A stretch of DNA of 64,000 bases from Bombyx mori. Its lineage: Eukaryota; Arthropoda; Insecta; Lepidoptera; Bombycidae. The stretch lies in NCBI RefSeq assembly GCF_030269925.1, contig NC_085111.1, positions 3,154,142-3,218,141 of the forward strand, read 5' to 3'. The notes beneath the pieces were generated by a model that saw only the letters and a list, made by a program, of their open reading frames with translations, ran no database searches and was not told where the DNA came from. Every line of letters starts with the position of its first letter. Position 1 is the stretch's first letter. Made by a program: the position numbers and the translations under genes. Below are positions 19,776 to 30,948 of this stretch, piece after piece.

Positions 19776-22027
19776 TTCTAGATCGGTTTCGAATTAAACA
19801 ATATTCAAAGCATTCTTTCATTCGTAGCATTACAACAACGGTACCCGAAGAACTCTGGAGACTATTCCCGGATAACACTGGGAATTCCGCATAATATCCG
19901 TCGGGGACTGTCTGCTATTAAATTTCGTGGCATTGCCCGAATGCTTTGATAGTTCCCGAATTTATTGCGTTGCTGTTTATATAGTATATGCGGTTGCTAT
20001 GTATTGTCATGGATACAAAAGGTTATAAATATTAATTGGCATTTTATGTATAATGTAGGGTGTAGTCCCTCTCGTATGCAAAAAAATAAATAATACAAAC
20101 TACAGTAATAACGCAAAACTAAACCGCAAAAATCAGAAATACAGTTAATAATAATCCTTAAAATTAAAGAAATACCGTTTAGTAAATAAGTTAGCGTATT
20201 TGAAAATATCAAACGGTATCATAAATGAGAATTTGCTCACTGTGGGAATCCAGTGAATCTGAATTTTTGTGTATTACGATGAAAAAATGTAATAATATGT
20301 ATAAAGTTAAAAGTCTAACTAGGCTCAGTCTTTACATAATTTTTAAATAAACTAGCGTCACGGAATTCAATATTTAAAGTCAACAAAACGAAATACCAGC
20401 CGAGGTACGGAGCTAACAGAGATATCAAAAGCCTCGCATAATTCAATACTTCGTTCGATATTGTTGATTTATTAAATAAACGACTGCCATCGTGCAAACG
20501 TTAATGTGCCTATCAGAGTTCACAGGCGTCGGTAAATCTACAATATCGCCGCAAATCATCGGCGGCCATTTTGTTAAGTGCCGCCATTTTGTCGAGTGTG
20601 TTTTGTTAACGGCTAATGGCTTAGATCTTGTGTGATAAAGTAAATTATAGCTTTGATAACCCAACGGTTTGAGTACAGAAATATATTTAGGGACATGATA
20701 ACAATATTATATCGTATACATGTTTTGGCTATTACTTAGTATGTTTTTTTCTAATAGTAGTACCATTTAAGGTACCGTATTTTTTCTGTCCGAACTTGTT
20801 AAGTGCTGATCTTTAGCTCACAATGTCACTTGGTGTTAAGCAATCAATCCAATAGTTCGATTATTTTTTGCTATAATATTCGACAACTACAAATACGAAA
20901 CATGTAAATCAAATTCCGTAATATAGAGATTACGTACATCGCAAATATTTCTGTATTGGAACTTCCAAAGAGTATGTTTGCCAATGTTAACTACAACAGA
21001 GCACGGGCTTGAATAAATTATGTAAACAAACAGAAATACGCTGAATTTTCTTTGTGAATTGTATATTTTGTATACAAACTCCTGTTTCAGTTACATCTGA
21101 GAGAATATTTAGCATAAGCACGTTTCTGATGTTAATGGGTATTTCCGAGTAAGACTAAGATAACTTACACTCTCATACGGATAAGTTATAATGATAGAAG
21201 TTAGAGTTTCCATAGAACTGAATAGACTGAATAGACGTCTGCCTAGTCTAGACGGTAATTAAACAAAAAAAGAAACAATCCTCAGCAGCAAAAAATCGCT
21301 TTATACGGATCCATATGTTGTAAAACTAGTAAAATGAAACAAAAAATAATAATTAGTTCACACAAGAATTAAAAAAATAAGTTAAAAGATAGTTTGGGTC
21401 GTAGACACCGTCAATATTTTTTTTAAAAGAAAAGGTTCTCTTTCTAAAAGTAATGGTGTAAAAATTTACACGGATTAAATAAATGAACAATTAAATAATA
21501 CAATAATTAAATATTAATATATACTATACTATAACTAACGATAGAGATCTAAAAAACGAAGTAAAATGAAATTTTACGGCAAAACTAAATATTGAAGTAG
21601 TCTTTGGTATAACGTATTTTTTTTTGGTATTTTCGGTTTTTTGCCTTTAATTTTCAGATTAATTCTTTAAATAAAATACATATATTATTGTTGTGGATGG
21701 TCTCCTTTCCGCAATACGTTACAACCATAATCAATTTAAAACAAATTCGATTAGTTCCAAAAACTGAAATTCTCTATTTCTAATTTCTAACATCGGAAAG
21801 TACCTAAACTTGTCATGTGAATAATAACAGAGGTTTGTGATTTATACATGTTTATAAAAAACCTAAGTAAAACAACCCAAATGCTACGGTTCCGATTTTT
21901 GGGTACCTACTCAATTAAAAAGTCCAACTTTAGAGAAGAATAGTTCTGAAAGCAAAGTTCGCTTACCTTGTAAAAACAATGCTTTAGTTTGCTATTATAT
22001 ACGATCGGATATTTCTTCACAGAGACC
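19776..22027. other. No gene seen
   Basis: 2.25 kb of AT-rich DNA. At 20560-20600 two copies of 'GCCATTTTGT' lie about 20 bp apart, which resemble YY1/Pho binding sites. I see no coding signal and no known repeat. Confidence 0.4.
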
Positions 22028-22039
22028 AGCCGGCAGTCA

Positions 22040-22042
<3 letters not shown>
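22028..22042. repeat. Target-site duplication, left copy (R1-clade LINE)
   Basis: AGCCGGCAGTCACCT here is repeated at 28459-28473 and brackets the LINE; the last T may belong to the poly(T). A duplication of about 14 bp is in the usual range for R1-clade elements. Confidence 0.9.
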
Positions 22043-22136
<94 letters not shown>

Positions 22137-22572
22137 GCTGGGGAATCCATTTACGGATACCCGGTCGAGGGGGGTAACGGACCGGGTTATGTCGGACTCC
22201 GGCGCCTCCTGAGAGGAAGAAGGGGAGAAGAGAAGAGCCGAGGTCCTTCACCTCCCCCAATTTCTCACAGGAGACTACGCCTTGAAAAAGGCGCGCGAAG
22301 CACTTGCCCCGCAGAACGACTACCGACTAAACCCCATCGAGCCCCACCACTCCGACTCCACGAAACCCACGGTACCGCACAGTGCGCGCCGAAGGCTCGC
22401 CGTCGCCGGTACCCATCCTGTTAATAGGACGGCACTCCATCCCCGGGAAAATCCCGCAGGACGTCGTCTCGGAGACACACCGTGAGCGGTGCACAGGAGC
22501 CACCTTGCGCCGCCTCACCACCGGACCAACAGCCGAGTACCGGGCACCCCCGCACCCGGCACCCGACAGCCC

Positions 22573-22809
22573 CTACGGGAGATGAACGGGAGCTTCGCGC
22601 CCGTGCCGCCCACTCCGCCTTCTTCGCTGTGAAGCCGAAGAGGGATCCCACTCCCTTTCGCGCTCCTCAGCCTCACGGAACGCCATGACCAGGTCGCAAA
22701 ACCTGGTCATGGCCTCCCAAGAATTCTGGTCCTCTAGCATGCGGGCGATGACAGCCCGCAAGGAGAGGTCTCTCCCCAGCACCGCCGCGAGCGCTCCCAA
22801 CGCGGGCAC
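22573..22809 (-). pseudogene. Out-of-frame C-terminal tail of R1-clade ORF2
   Basis: On the minus strand in a different frame: AAVLGRDLSLRAVIARMLED, then SWEAMTRFCDLVMAFREAEER and an Arg-rich end. This is the tail expected after the CCHC finger in R1-clade ORF2 proteins. Joining the frames by eye implies a net loss of one base (modulo three) near 22795-22815, so the normal protein would be about 1,070 residues. Confidence 0.8.
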
Positions 22810-25751
22810 GCTTCGAGTGCGTGCTGAGCGTCATCGTCCGGATGCCCGCACTGGTGGCAACCCGGATGTGGCTCTCTCCTGCAGACCTTCCACAGGTACC
22901 TCCCGAAGCAGCCATGCCCCGAGAGGACCTGCGTTAAGTGGAAGGAGAGCACGCCGTGTCGTCTATCTGACCATGCCTCCAGCACGGGCACCAGGGCCTC
23001 GAGGGTGCGTCGGCGAGTGACTGAAGTTTGGCCAAGCTCCTCCAGCAACCGCTCCCTCCACTTGGCGTACGCCAGATGACGCGCAGCACGCCTCCACTGA
23101 CCGACAGCCGACGGGCCGGGCGTCCGTCCCCGACTCAGGGACTGTGTTCTACGCCGGTATACCGCAGCTGCTACCTCAGCCTCGAGATCCCAAGGAAGGG
23201 AACCGGCGAGGGCGCAGGCGACCTCCCGGGAGATCGTACGGTACCCCCTGATGACTCTCACCGCGAGCACCCGCTGCGCTCGTAGCAGCAAAGCTGCATT
23301 GCGCGCAGAGAGTGCGGGCGACCACACGGGAGCGCCGTACAAAGCCATACTGCGCACGACCCCCAGGTACAGACGCCGGACGCCGGCGCTGCAACCACCG
23401 ACGTTGGGGAGAAGACGGGCTAGTGCGCCCGCCATCCCCAGCAGCTTCGGGACTAACTCACCAAAGTGGTGGTCGAAGCGCCATCGACTGTCCAGCACAA
23501 GGCCCAAATATTTGAGCTTCGGCTGGACAGCGATCGATACTCCGCCGACTATGAGATTCGCTCCCGGAGGAGGTCCCCTCCGGACTGGGTGAAAGCACAC
23601 CGCTTCGGACTTGCGGAGGGCCACCTCAAGACCTAATCTCCGAATGCGACTAACGACGGTGGAGACCGCCGCCGTCGCAAGGATCGCTGCGGCTCTGTAG
23701 TCGGCTCCGCGGGCCGTCACCAGCGTGTCGTCGGCATAGCACACTACGTCGACGCCACGCAGGCTAGCACCGCGCAGGACCCAGTCGAAACCGATGTCCC
23801 ACAGGAGTGGTCCCAGTACCGACCCCTGCGGGACCCCGCACGACACCGCTTTCCGTCCCCACCCTCTCCTCTCGGGGAAGACCACATTTCGCCCTGAGAG
23901 GTAATCCTCTATCAGGGTGCGGAGACTAGGGGGGACGCGGTGAAACCGGAGCGATTCCACGATCGTGCTCCAAGGGATCGTGTTGAAGGCGTTGGCGATA
24001 TCAATCGACACAGCCAACAACACGCCCCCCTCGGAGCACGCACGATCGGAGAGGTGGCGGACGCGCAAGACCGCGTCCATGGTGGAGCGACCTCTCCGGA
24101 AACCATATTGGTTAGGAGCCAGGTCAGGCCCAACGCTTTCGAGGTGCTGGACGAGGCGACTGGCGACGATGCGCTCGAGGAGCTTACCAGCCTCGTCCAG
24201 CACGACGATTGGGCGGTACCCGCTTGGCTCGTCACGTGGCCGGCCTTCCTTAGGAATAAGGACAAGCCGACCAGTCTTCCATGGCTCTGGGAACCTGCCC
24301 TCACGGAGGCACCTGCTGAATAGCCCTTGGAGGGCAGGCCCCAAGCCGTCACCTGTCAAGGCGAGCGCCCACGCTTGGGACGAGATCCCATCGGGACCGG
24401 GTGCCGTGCGCTTAGCCCGCATCCTCTGCACAGCCAAATCGAACTCCACCTGGGAGACGTCCTCAAGCTCTTCGCTATCAGCAATCCGCGCCATTGTCAT
24501 CACAGGGGGGACGAAGGCCGTCCCGGATAAATCGGGAAACAGACCCCCGACTACCCGCTGCAATGTTTCCGGCGGCAGGGTGCTGGTTGCGGGAGGAGCC
24601 CAACGGCGAAGCGCATTACGCGCCAGCCTGTAGGGCCGCCCCCACGGGTCACGGTCCAGCGAGGCCAGTAGGTCGTTCCAGGCGGCCTCCTTCGCCTCCC
24701 CGATAGCCAAGCGCAGGGTTCTTATCGCCGTCCTGTACACTTCGTACAGGCGGTCCTCCTCGTCGGGGTCCCGGCGCGTTCTTCGTCGTCGATATCGCTG
24801 GTATGTGCGACGACTAATATCGCATAGCCGGCGCTGGCTAGCGATCTCCTCGGTCCACCAATGAACTTGGCGCTTAGGAGCGAGAGCTCTCACGCGAGGC
24901 ATAGCAGCGTCACACACCCGTGACATTGCCTCGCGCAGACGCTCCACCCCCTCGCACACGTCTGCTGGCTCGCCAAGCGAGTCAAGACGCCACGCCTGCA
25001 CTATGGCCGCCTCACGCAACCGCTCGATGTTGAGGCGCTTCTGGGCCCAACGAGGACCCCTAGCGCTGCCACTGATGGGCAAGGAAAAGCCCCGAACAGA
25101 ACCCACCGGGGTCGCGGCGACACTGAATCGGATGTAACGGTGGTCGGAGAGGGTCTCCTCGCCAACCATCACCGCCCAACCGCGTACGCGATATGCGACG
25201 TCAGGCGTGGCGAATGTAACGTCCACCACGGACCCGCCCAAACGTCGCACGCATGTGAGTTCCGTACCGCGATTGAGGATGAGGAGACCGCTTCCGACCA
25301 GCCACTCCTCCACCGCTCTACCTCTGGGGCACGTCCTAGAGGAACCCCAAGACAATGACTTTGCATTTAGGTCACCCAGAACGAGAATCCGTCGGAAGTG
25401 CGACCTTCCAACGACGCGGCTGAGCTCGCTGAGGAAAACCTCAAACTCGGCGAGCGTCCTGTTTGGGGAAAAGTACACTCCCAACACGAATATCTCGGCC
25501 CAGAGGACGGCAACGAAGCCGCGACCTCTTTCAACAACGGCAAACGTAGGCGGAGCACCCACACAACAACGCCGGATGATTGCCACTCGGCCCTCCAAAT
25601 CGGCCGCCCAATCGGGGCTCGAAGGGACCCGATACGGCTCGGCGACCACCGCAAGATGGGTCAACCCCTCCGCCATGCTCTGGAACAAAAGGTCCTGAGC
25701 TCTGGCGCAATGGTTGAGATTCCCCTGCAGGAATCGAAGGACACCTGTCAT
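22734..25751 (-). CDS. R1-clade ORF2, endonuclease and reverse transcriptase, C-terminal frameshift
   Basis: 1005 residues. The N-terminal endonuclease shows FLQGNLNHC, VAEPY (about 40), LVLGDLNAKSLSWGS (about 120-135) and LSDHRYIRF (about 208). The reverse transcriptase shows GPDGISSQAW (about 450), GYRPIVVLDEAGKLLERI, SIDIANAFNTIPW (about 580), GVPQGSVLGPLLW and catalytic YADD (about 670). A CCHC finger (CHQCGHPDDDAQHALEAC, about 963-980) follows. After CPRWERS the frame runs into unrelated sequence and stops. The conserved tail continues in another frame at 22573-22809. The start ATG overlaps the ORF1 stop as ATGA, so translation is probably coupled by termination and reinitiation. Confidence 0.93.
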   Translation of the reverse strand: MTGVLRFLQGNLNHCARAQDLLFQSMAEGLTHLAVVAEPYRVPSSPDWAADLEGRVAIIRRCCVGAPPTFAVVERGRGFVAVLWAEIFVLGVYFSPNRTLAEFEVFLSELSRVVGRSHFRRILVLGDLNAKSLSWGSSRTCPRGRAVEEWLVGSGLLILNRGTELTCVRRLGGSVVDVTFATPDVAYRVRGWAVMVGEETLSDHRYIRFSVAATPVGSVRGFSLPISGSARGPRWAQKRLNIERLREAAIVQAWRLDSLGEPADVCEGVERLREAMSRVCDAAMPRVRALAPKRQVHWWTEEIASQRRLCDISRRTYQRYRRRRTRRDPDEEDRLYEVYRTAIRTLRLAIGEAKEAAWNDLLASLDRDPWGRPYRLARNALRRWAPPATSTLPPETLQRVVGGLFPDLSGTAFVPPVMTMARIADSEELEDVSQVEFDLAVQRMRAKRTAPGPDGISSQAWALALTGDGLGPALQGLFSRCLREGRFPEPWKTGRLVLIPKEGRPRDEPSGYRPIVVLDEAGKLLERIVASRLVQHLESVGPDLAPNQYGFRRGRSTMDAVLRVRHLSDRACSEGGVLLAVSIDIANAFNTIPWSTIVESLRFHRVPPSLRTLIEDYLSGRNVVFPERRGWGRKAVSCGVPQGSVLGPLLWDIGFDWVLRGASLRGVDVVCYADDTLVTARGADYRAAAILATAAVSTVVSRIRRLGLEVALRKSEAVCFHPVRRGPPPGANLIVGGVSIAVQPKLKYLGLVLDSRWRFDHHFGELVPKLLGMAGALARLLPNVGGCSAGVRRLYLGVVRSMALYGAPVWSPALSARNAALLLRAQRVLAVRVIRGYRTISREVACALAGSLPWDLEAEVAAAVYRRRTQSLSRGRTPGPSAVGQWRRAARHLAYAKWRERLLEELGQTSVTRRRTLEALVPVLEAWSDRRHGVLSFHLTQVLSGHGCFGRYLWKVCRREPHPGCHQCGHPDDDAQHALEACPRWERSRRCWGETSPCGLSSPAC

Positions 25752-27874
25752 AGCAGGACGCCATTCGATGTCTCCATAGCCGTACCGGGCTGCCTCCGTG
25801 CATTTTCAAGTGCAGCGGAAGTTCCTCTTCTAAGTCTCGGTCTCGGGGACTTGGCACAAGCCTTGCTCCCGGAGACATGGTCCGCCGGTCTGCCGGCAGC
25901 GGTACATACAGCGCAGTGTGGTGCAAGAGAGCAGCCGGCCGCTACGTGGCCGGTCTGGCCGCACCGATAACAATCCCGGCTGCGGTCGACCGACGAAGGA
26001 CATCGGGCGCTCACGTGCCCTAGCTCATGGCATCGGAAGCACTGTAGCTTCTTAGCCTCTAACAAACAAGCGCGGAGCACGCTCCAACCAACCCTCAGTT
26101 TTGGAACGGCGAGAACCTTCATCGTGGCAACGACGGGCAACCGGACCAATACTTGACCCATCCCGCCTGGGCCATACTTGATGTCTCCGATCTTCATCGC
26201 ATCAGGAGCGCATTCGCCAATCCGGGCAAGCTCCGCGGTAAGTTCCTCCGGCATCAGGGAGTCGTCCAGTCCGCTGATGCGGATGGCTGCGGTCGTTACT
26301 GGCCTGGTCACTATGACCCCTTCTGCGGGCAGAACCTCACGAAGCTTTTGGGCCAGGAGATCGGCCTTGGCGCTCTGGTCTGCACCTTCCACTACCAGCA
26401 CCTTAGACCCAGTCACTGCAGACCGGATGCGCTGGATGGGTATTCCAAGTGCCCCAGGATCTACCTTGGCCCTCGCTTCGGCGAGTACAGTGCGGTACGT
26501 GAGTCCTCTTTCCACGGCCTCTGGTTGCAGCTTGAGGACAACGGCCTGAGTGCGTGGAGGGCGCAGCTTCTTCTCTTTCCTCTTTACAGAAGACCGGTCT
26601 TTCCTTTCCGCTTCAGCGATAGCTGCCGCTGGAAGCGTCCTCACTGCTTCCTCCCTCGGTCGAGCACCCCTACGGGTGACCGTTGACCAGCTCTCGATCA
26701 TGGAAGCTGGAGCCGGGAGGAAGGTGTGCGTTTCGGATGAAGCCGCTTGCGCGGTGACACTTCTCTTGGGGCCACGCATCCTCTTTTTCGCCAATGTCAT
26801 CGGTGGCACTGATGACGGTGCCGCATCCGGTGCAGCGTCAACGACGACAGGGGGATTAGACGATTTTTCCCGGCTCCTCTGCTTGTCCGCCGCTAGCGGT
26901 GGTCGCATTCGGGGCTCCGGTAGAAGCCGTGCCTCCAGCCCTTCAAAGCGAGCGTCGAGCATAGTGCCGACAGCTCGCATAATGCGCTGTAGGCGCAACT
27001 CCTCCTCTTCCTCCTTGGTGTTCGGGGCCGGGGTCGCAGTCGATGTGGGCAACGCTAGCACCTGCGAAACCCTCGCCAACTCCCTTCTAACTTCATCGAG
27101 CTCCTTACGCAGTTGCAGGATCTCCTGCTCCTGCTTGACGTTGACCGCTCGCAGTCTCTTAGCCTCTTCGGCTGCGGTGTAGCCCACAAGGTCCTCCGTG
27201 GCCTCCTTGACAGTGACTGCCAACTCCTTCAGTGCACGCACGTACGTGCCCTTCGGGCTGCTGGATTTGGCGGCGACCATCAGGGCCACCTCTGCACTTT
27301 GATGGAGCCTACGCTCGGCATCGGGCTTAGGGACTGACCCTTCAGCCGCTCTCCTCTTGTGGCGTGTGGTGCGCGCGCTCTCAGTGAGCTCCTTCTCCTC
27401 TTTTTGTGCCTTGAGGTACGCTTGCCTGGCAGCGGCCATGCCAACGTACTGCCCTGTGGTCGCAGGGCGTCCCCGTCCACGCTTTGACGGCGTGACTGCT
27501 CTGGGCTTCACACGTGTCGGATCCTGAGCCTCCGAGCCGGAGCTGCTACTCAGCCCGTCCGAGCTTATATTGAGCACCCTTTTCCGTCGTCGTCGTGTCG
27601 GCGACGAATGGGTCGACGACTGGGCCGAACCAACTGTGGCCATATCGTTGTCCGACACGACATCGGCTCTTAAGGAGCTTACTTCAGGGTCCTTCTCGGA
27701 CATAATTTTCTTCTTTTGAACTCCGTCCTTCCCGGACCTGACGTCTAGGCAGTTTTTGCCCCCCCCAGAGTACGCGGGGCAGCGTGCGTCCGACGAGTCG
27801 GCCACACGGAGGGATTCTCCTCCCGCTGAGCGGGAGGTACCCTCCTGGGGTAATAACTTATTTAAACTGGCCAT
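25748..27874 (-). CDS. R1-clade ORF1, Gag-like protein with three zinc knuckles
   Basis: 708 residues from ATG (MASLNKLLPQEGTS). The N-terminal half is charged and low-complexity, with a likely coiled coil at about 233-270 (KQEQEILQLRKELDEVRREL). The C-terminal half includes the Gag core around VVLKLQPEAVERGLTYRTVL and IRISGLDDSLMPEELTAELA. Three knuckles follow at about 609-671: CFRCHELGHVSARC, CYRCGQTGHVAAGC, and a third starting CAVC. Family role: it binds the element RNA and guides it to nuclear targets. No frameshift is seen. It ends ...NGVLL-TGA, overlapping the ORF2 ATG by one base pair pattern ATGA. Confidence 0.92.
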   Translation of the reverse strand: MASLNKLLPQEGTSRSAGGESLRVADSSDARCPAYSGGGKNCLDVRSGKDGVQKKKIMSEKDPEVSSLRADVVSDNDMATVGSAQSSTHSSPTRRRRKRVLNISSDGLSSSSGSEAQDPTRVKPRAVTPSKRGRGRPATTGQYVGMAAARQAYLKAQKEEKELTESARTTRHKRRAAEGSVPKPDAERRLHQSAEVALMVAAKSSSPKGTYVRALKELAVTVKEATEDLVGYTAAEEAKRLRAVNVKQEQEILQLRKELDEVRRELARVSQVLALPTSTATPAPNTKEEEEELRLQRIMRAVGTMLDARFEGLEARLLPEPRMRPPLAADKQRSREKSSNPPVVVDAAPDAAPSSVPPMTLAKKRMRGPKRSVTAQAASSETHTFLPAPASMIESWSTVTRRGARPREEAVRTLPAAAIAEAERKDRSSVKRKEKKLRPPRTQAVVLKLQPEAVERGLTYRTVLAEARAKVDPGALGIPIQRIRSAVTGSKVLVVEGADQSAKADLLAQKLREVLPAEGVIVTRPVTTAAIRISGLDDSLMPEELTAELARIGECAPDAMKIGDIKYGPGGMGQVLVRLPVVATMKVLAVPKLRVGWSVLRACLLEAKKLQCFRCHELGHVSARCPSSVDRSRDCYRCGQTGHVAAGCSLAPHCAVCTAAGRPADHVSGSKACAKSPRPRLRRGTSAALENARRQPGTAMETSNGVLL

Positions 27875-28458
27875 TACATAAATTTTTATTTATTTTTTTA
27901 ACCCGGGGTACGGTTCCCTGGGACACCCTAACGACTGGTCCCCCACCAGCCATTCATTCTCTCGCCGGGTGTCAGAGCTTAGAATTGGGTATGAGAGGGA
28001 AAGAAGATGAAAATAAAACCAAATAAAACAAAGTAAAACCACAGGCGAAGAAGAATAGAAAGGCGTGTAAAATAAAACAATGAACGGAAACAAAAGAAGA
28101 GAAAGAGACAGGGTAAAACTTAAGATAAATAAAAATAACCAAGGGACAGTAAAAACAAAACAATAAAGTAACAAAGAAAAGGGAAAAAAAAGTGGAGGCC
28201 CACGCATCTCCAGAAGAACCACCCTTCAGCAGGTGAAGGGGGAGGAGAGCGTGTAGCCCCCGGTGCTGGTTTTGGTCCGCGTCGCTCAATCTCTCCCGCC
28301 GTAACACAACGGGAGAGAAGGAGCGATGCCCCTGTGACTATTGCCCAGAGGCCCGTGATCCGCCACCTACGGACGCGCCCGGTCGAAGTCCAGCAACTCC
28401 CCCGCAGACGAGACCCACAGCACGCAGAGTGCGCACCGCAAGCTCGTCCACGACCGGG
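27875..28458 (-). other. 5'-UTR of the R1-clade LINE
   Basis: 584 bp on the minus strand between the right duplication and the ORF1 ATG. It is GC-rich at the distal end, then purine-rich on the plus strand (27990-28190). I saw no Inr/DPE pair at the spacing found in the other LINE. Confidence 0.7.
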
Positions 28459-28473
28459 AGCCGGCAGTCACCT
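28459..28473. repeat. Target-site duplication, right copy (R1-clade LINE)
   Basis: AGCCGGCAGTCACCT, identical to 22028-22042. Host DNA resumes with 'ggtaagctttattccgg'. Confidence 0.9.
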
Positions 28474-28851
28474 GGTAAGCTTTATTCCGGTTCGATTAAT
28501 CGCAGCGCAGCAAATGAAGCTGCCACCTCTTTCGTAGGTATTTTTAATTAAAGCCACGCCGCCAGGTTAACGCTTAAGGTGTCGAACTAAGTCATTAGAC
28601 GATGGAGTTTTAATGATTGAAACTTCGATAGGTCTTAAGTTTAGTTTAAGCAATGGTGATTATTATGTTTTAGAAGTTAACATTAAAAAAATCTAAAACT
28701 TTATCAGATGTGTGATAAGTGTACAATTTGTAAAAATCGAAACGAAGAATGATTTGAAAGAAGTGTTTTATGATCGATCGACCAAAACGTTCATCTGTTG
28801 GCTCGGTCCAATGACGCTGGTGTGATTATGTGGCAGTTCAAGTTATTTTCC
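28474..28851. other. No gene seen
   Basis: Host flank downstream of the insertion; nothing recognisable. Confidence 0.4.
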
Positions 28852-29097
28852 TTTTTTTTCTTTTTATTGCTTAGATGGGTGAACGATCTCACAGCCCACC
28901 TGGTGCTAAGTGGTTACTGGAACCCATAGACATCTACGACGCAAATGCGCCACCCACCTTGAGATAAGTTCTATGGTTCAAGTATAGTTACAACGGCTGC
29001 CCCACCATTCAAACCTAAACGCATCACTACTTCACGGCAGAAATAGGCAGGGTGGTGGTACCTACCCCCGCGGACTTACAAGTAGTCCTACCATCAA
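28852..29097 (-). repeat. Bm1: Bm1 SINE, 5'-truncated
   Basis: Minus-strand copy from 'ttttattgcttagatggg' through 'ggcagaaataggcagggtgg' to 'tcctaccatcaata'. Confidence 0.9.
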
Positions 29098-29757
29098 TAA
29101 ATTTCAGAAACTACTCTGATCACTCTGCCAATATAGGGAAATTTTGTATTTTAATTAATATCTTACGATTAATGATTATTGTTTATCAGGTATTATCAGG
29201 TCTTGAATCCGAAGCCCTTATCCATGGATTCTAGGGTTTTACCAATTGATTTAATCTAATTCTCCTATGAGCTGCCTCTCGGCGAGGTCTCGCGGTGTTC
29301 ATTTGTGCACCCGCTCTCGCTGAAGCTTATGACTATATCACTGAATTCATTCGAGACATTCTTACCTGCTCTAATGGGATAAAGTTTTATGGGCGGAAAA
29401 ACGTTTTCAACGGAGCATGTCCAGGATCGCTCGTATGCACGTCTGCATTACGAGGGCTTTAGGATTCCATTCTAACTTTACTGTATGGGTAATTTACGAA
29501 ATCGTTATGTAATTGAAAGAAGTCTTTACGTTTTCGTTCGCGCAAGAGTGGAATTGTGAATCTGCGAGCGTAGAATCCTTTAAGAAGTCTATTTTAGTTA
29601 TTGTTTTATATTTTCGGAGTATTCGTGTGCACTTTTGCGTGTAAATACCGAATGTGTGGGAACTATATTTAGAAAACAATATTGTGAATCCGAATAAATT
29701 AAATATGACAAATTATTTACATCAAAAATGCACGTATCAGACACGTTGCCAAGAAAC
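29098..29757. other. No gene seen
   Basis: Nothing recognisable. A somewhat GC-richer stretch at 29270-29460 has no open frame of note. Confidence 0.4.
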
Positions 29758-29889
29758 TTTTTTTTGTCTTAAATGTTACCTGGTGTTAAGTGGTTACTGG
29801 AGCCCATAGACATCTACAACGTAAATGCCGCAACCCAACTTGAGATATAAGTTCTAAGGTCTCAAGTAAGTTACAACGGCTGCCCCACC
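29758..29889 (-). repeat. Bm1: Bm1 SINE, 3' fragment
   Basis: About 130 bp from a T run through 'cctggtgttaagtggttact' to 'acggctgccccacc'. The usual sequence between tail and 'cctggtg' is largely deleted. Confidence 0.85.
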
Positions 29890-30948
29890 GGTTGCCGGTT
29901 GTACAATACACTATAATTTAACGATAAAAGTATTATATTTTCATTGTTTTTATGTATTTTTAAAAATACATGTTCTTCGATTAGTATTACTTTTAATATT
30001 GTTTTACTGTTTAACAAAAACACATTAAGTTCTCTTCAGTTCCGAAGGGGCTTATCTTACAGCGTTTATTCATAGCGGACTATCCCAAAACGCAAACTGG
30101 GCTTAAATTTAACTTTCCAATATCGTTGACTTGAACTCGCCTACGGAAGAGTGGTGTTATAGCATCTTCTAGAAAATTGTTGTTTCATATTTGCAAACAA
30201 ATTATATAATCACGAAACAGCGGGTTATCTTAATCGTATCATAACTAGTATTTGGAAGAGAGTATTGAGATGTTAGACAGGATAAAAAACATATGTGCAA
30301 TTCACATGTGGTAGAAGTGAAACCTTCCAAAATTAAAATACATTTATCCTAAACGTCTTAAGTATATGTAAAATTTTGTCATTAGTAAATAATTGTAAGG
30401 TAGCGCCCTCTCTGAATTGATATTTTAATTTCACGTATAATCCTAAATAAAAATTCACTACAAGAGCTTTCATACACACGTTAGTATTAAAAAATCTCAC
30501 AGATGGCGCTGTATTAAATAGTATGTATATTTCTGTCTCATTCTTTGCTGGCTTCATCCTACACATTTTTGTATTTGTGTCTCTTACCTGTCGTTTTTTC
30601 CGTTGCATCCGGTTTGAAATCACAACGATTCTAAAGAAGTTTTCACTTCAAAAATGACTCATGATATCTACACCCATTATTAAAGAATACCCCCAATCAG
30701 TCTTGTTTTGATGAATGTTTCACTTTCAAATCGAAGTGGTCGATCTGTTAATGCACTGACTACATGACCTTGTGATAATCAAACGCCAAATACACGTTCA
30801 CTAATCAATTAAAGATGAATAGGTCGTAATGTGCGTAATGTATCGGAAGACAGCTGTTCGCAATTAATGTAGAACATTGCCGGATTGATCATACGGATTT
30901 GCGATAATCCGTACATGTGTACATACAGCCTACATATTTTCTATTATA
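29890..30948. other. No gene seen
   Basis: AT-rich. The 96-codon minus-strand frame at 30333-30623 has no domain that I recognise. Confidence 0.4.

Larger units (their letters stand above)
22042..28458 (-). mobile_element. R1-clade non-LTR retrotransposon, full length
   Basis: 6.4-kb minus-strand element: a 92-bp pure T run at the left (its poly(A), 22042-22133), a GC-rich 3'-UTR, ORF2, ORF1, and a 584-bp 5'-UTR at the right. It is bracketed by a 15-bp duplication, so the 5' end appears complete. ORF1 has three zinc knuckles and ORF2 ends in a CCHC finger, the R1/TRAS/SART arrangement. It is not in rDNA or telomeric TTAGG repeats, so it is neither R1 itself nor a telomeric TRAS/SART insertion. 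The family name is unknown to me. High GC contrasts with its surroundings. The long T run and near-perfect duplication suggest a recent insertion. Confidence 0.92.

Noticed and set aside
23965..24633. 222-codon and other plus-strand frames across 22.3-27.3 kb
   Set aside because: These are shadows of the minus-strand R1-clade ORFs in GC-rich DNA; none has a domain.
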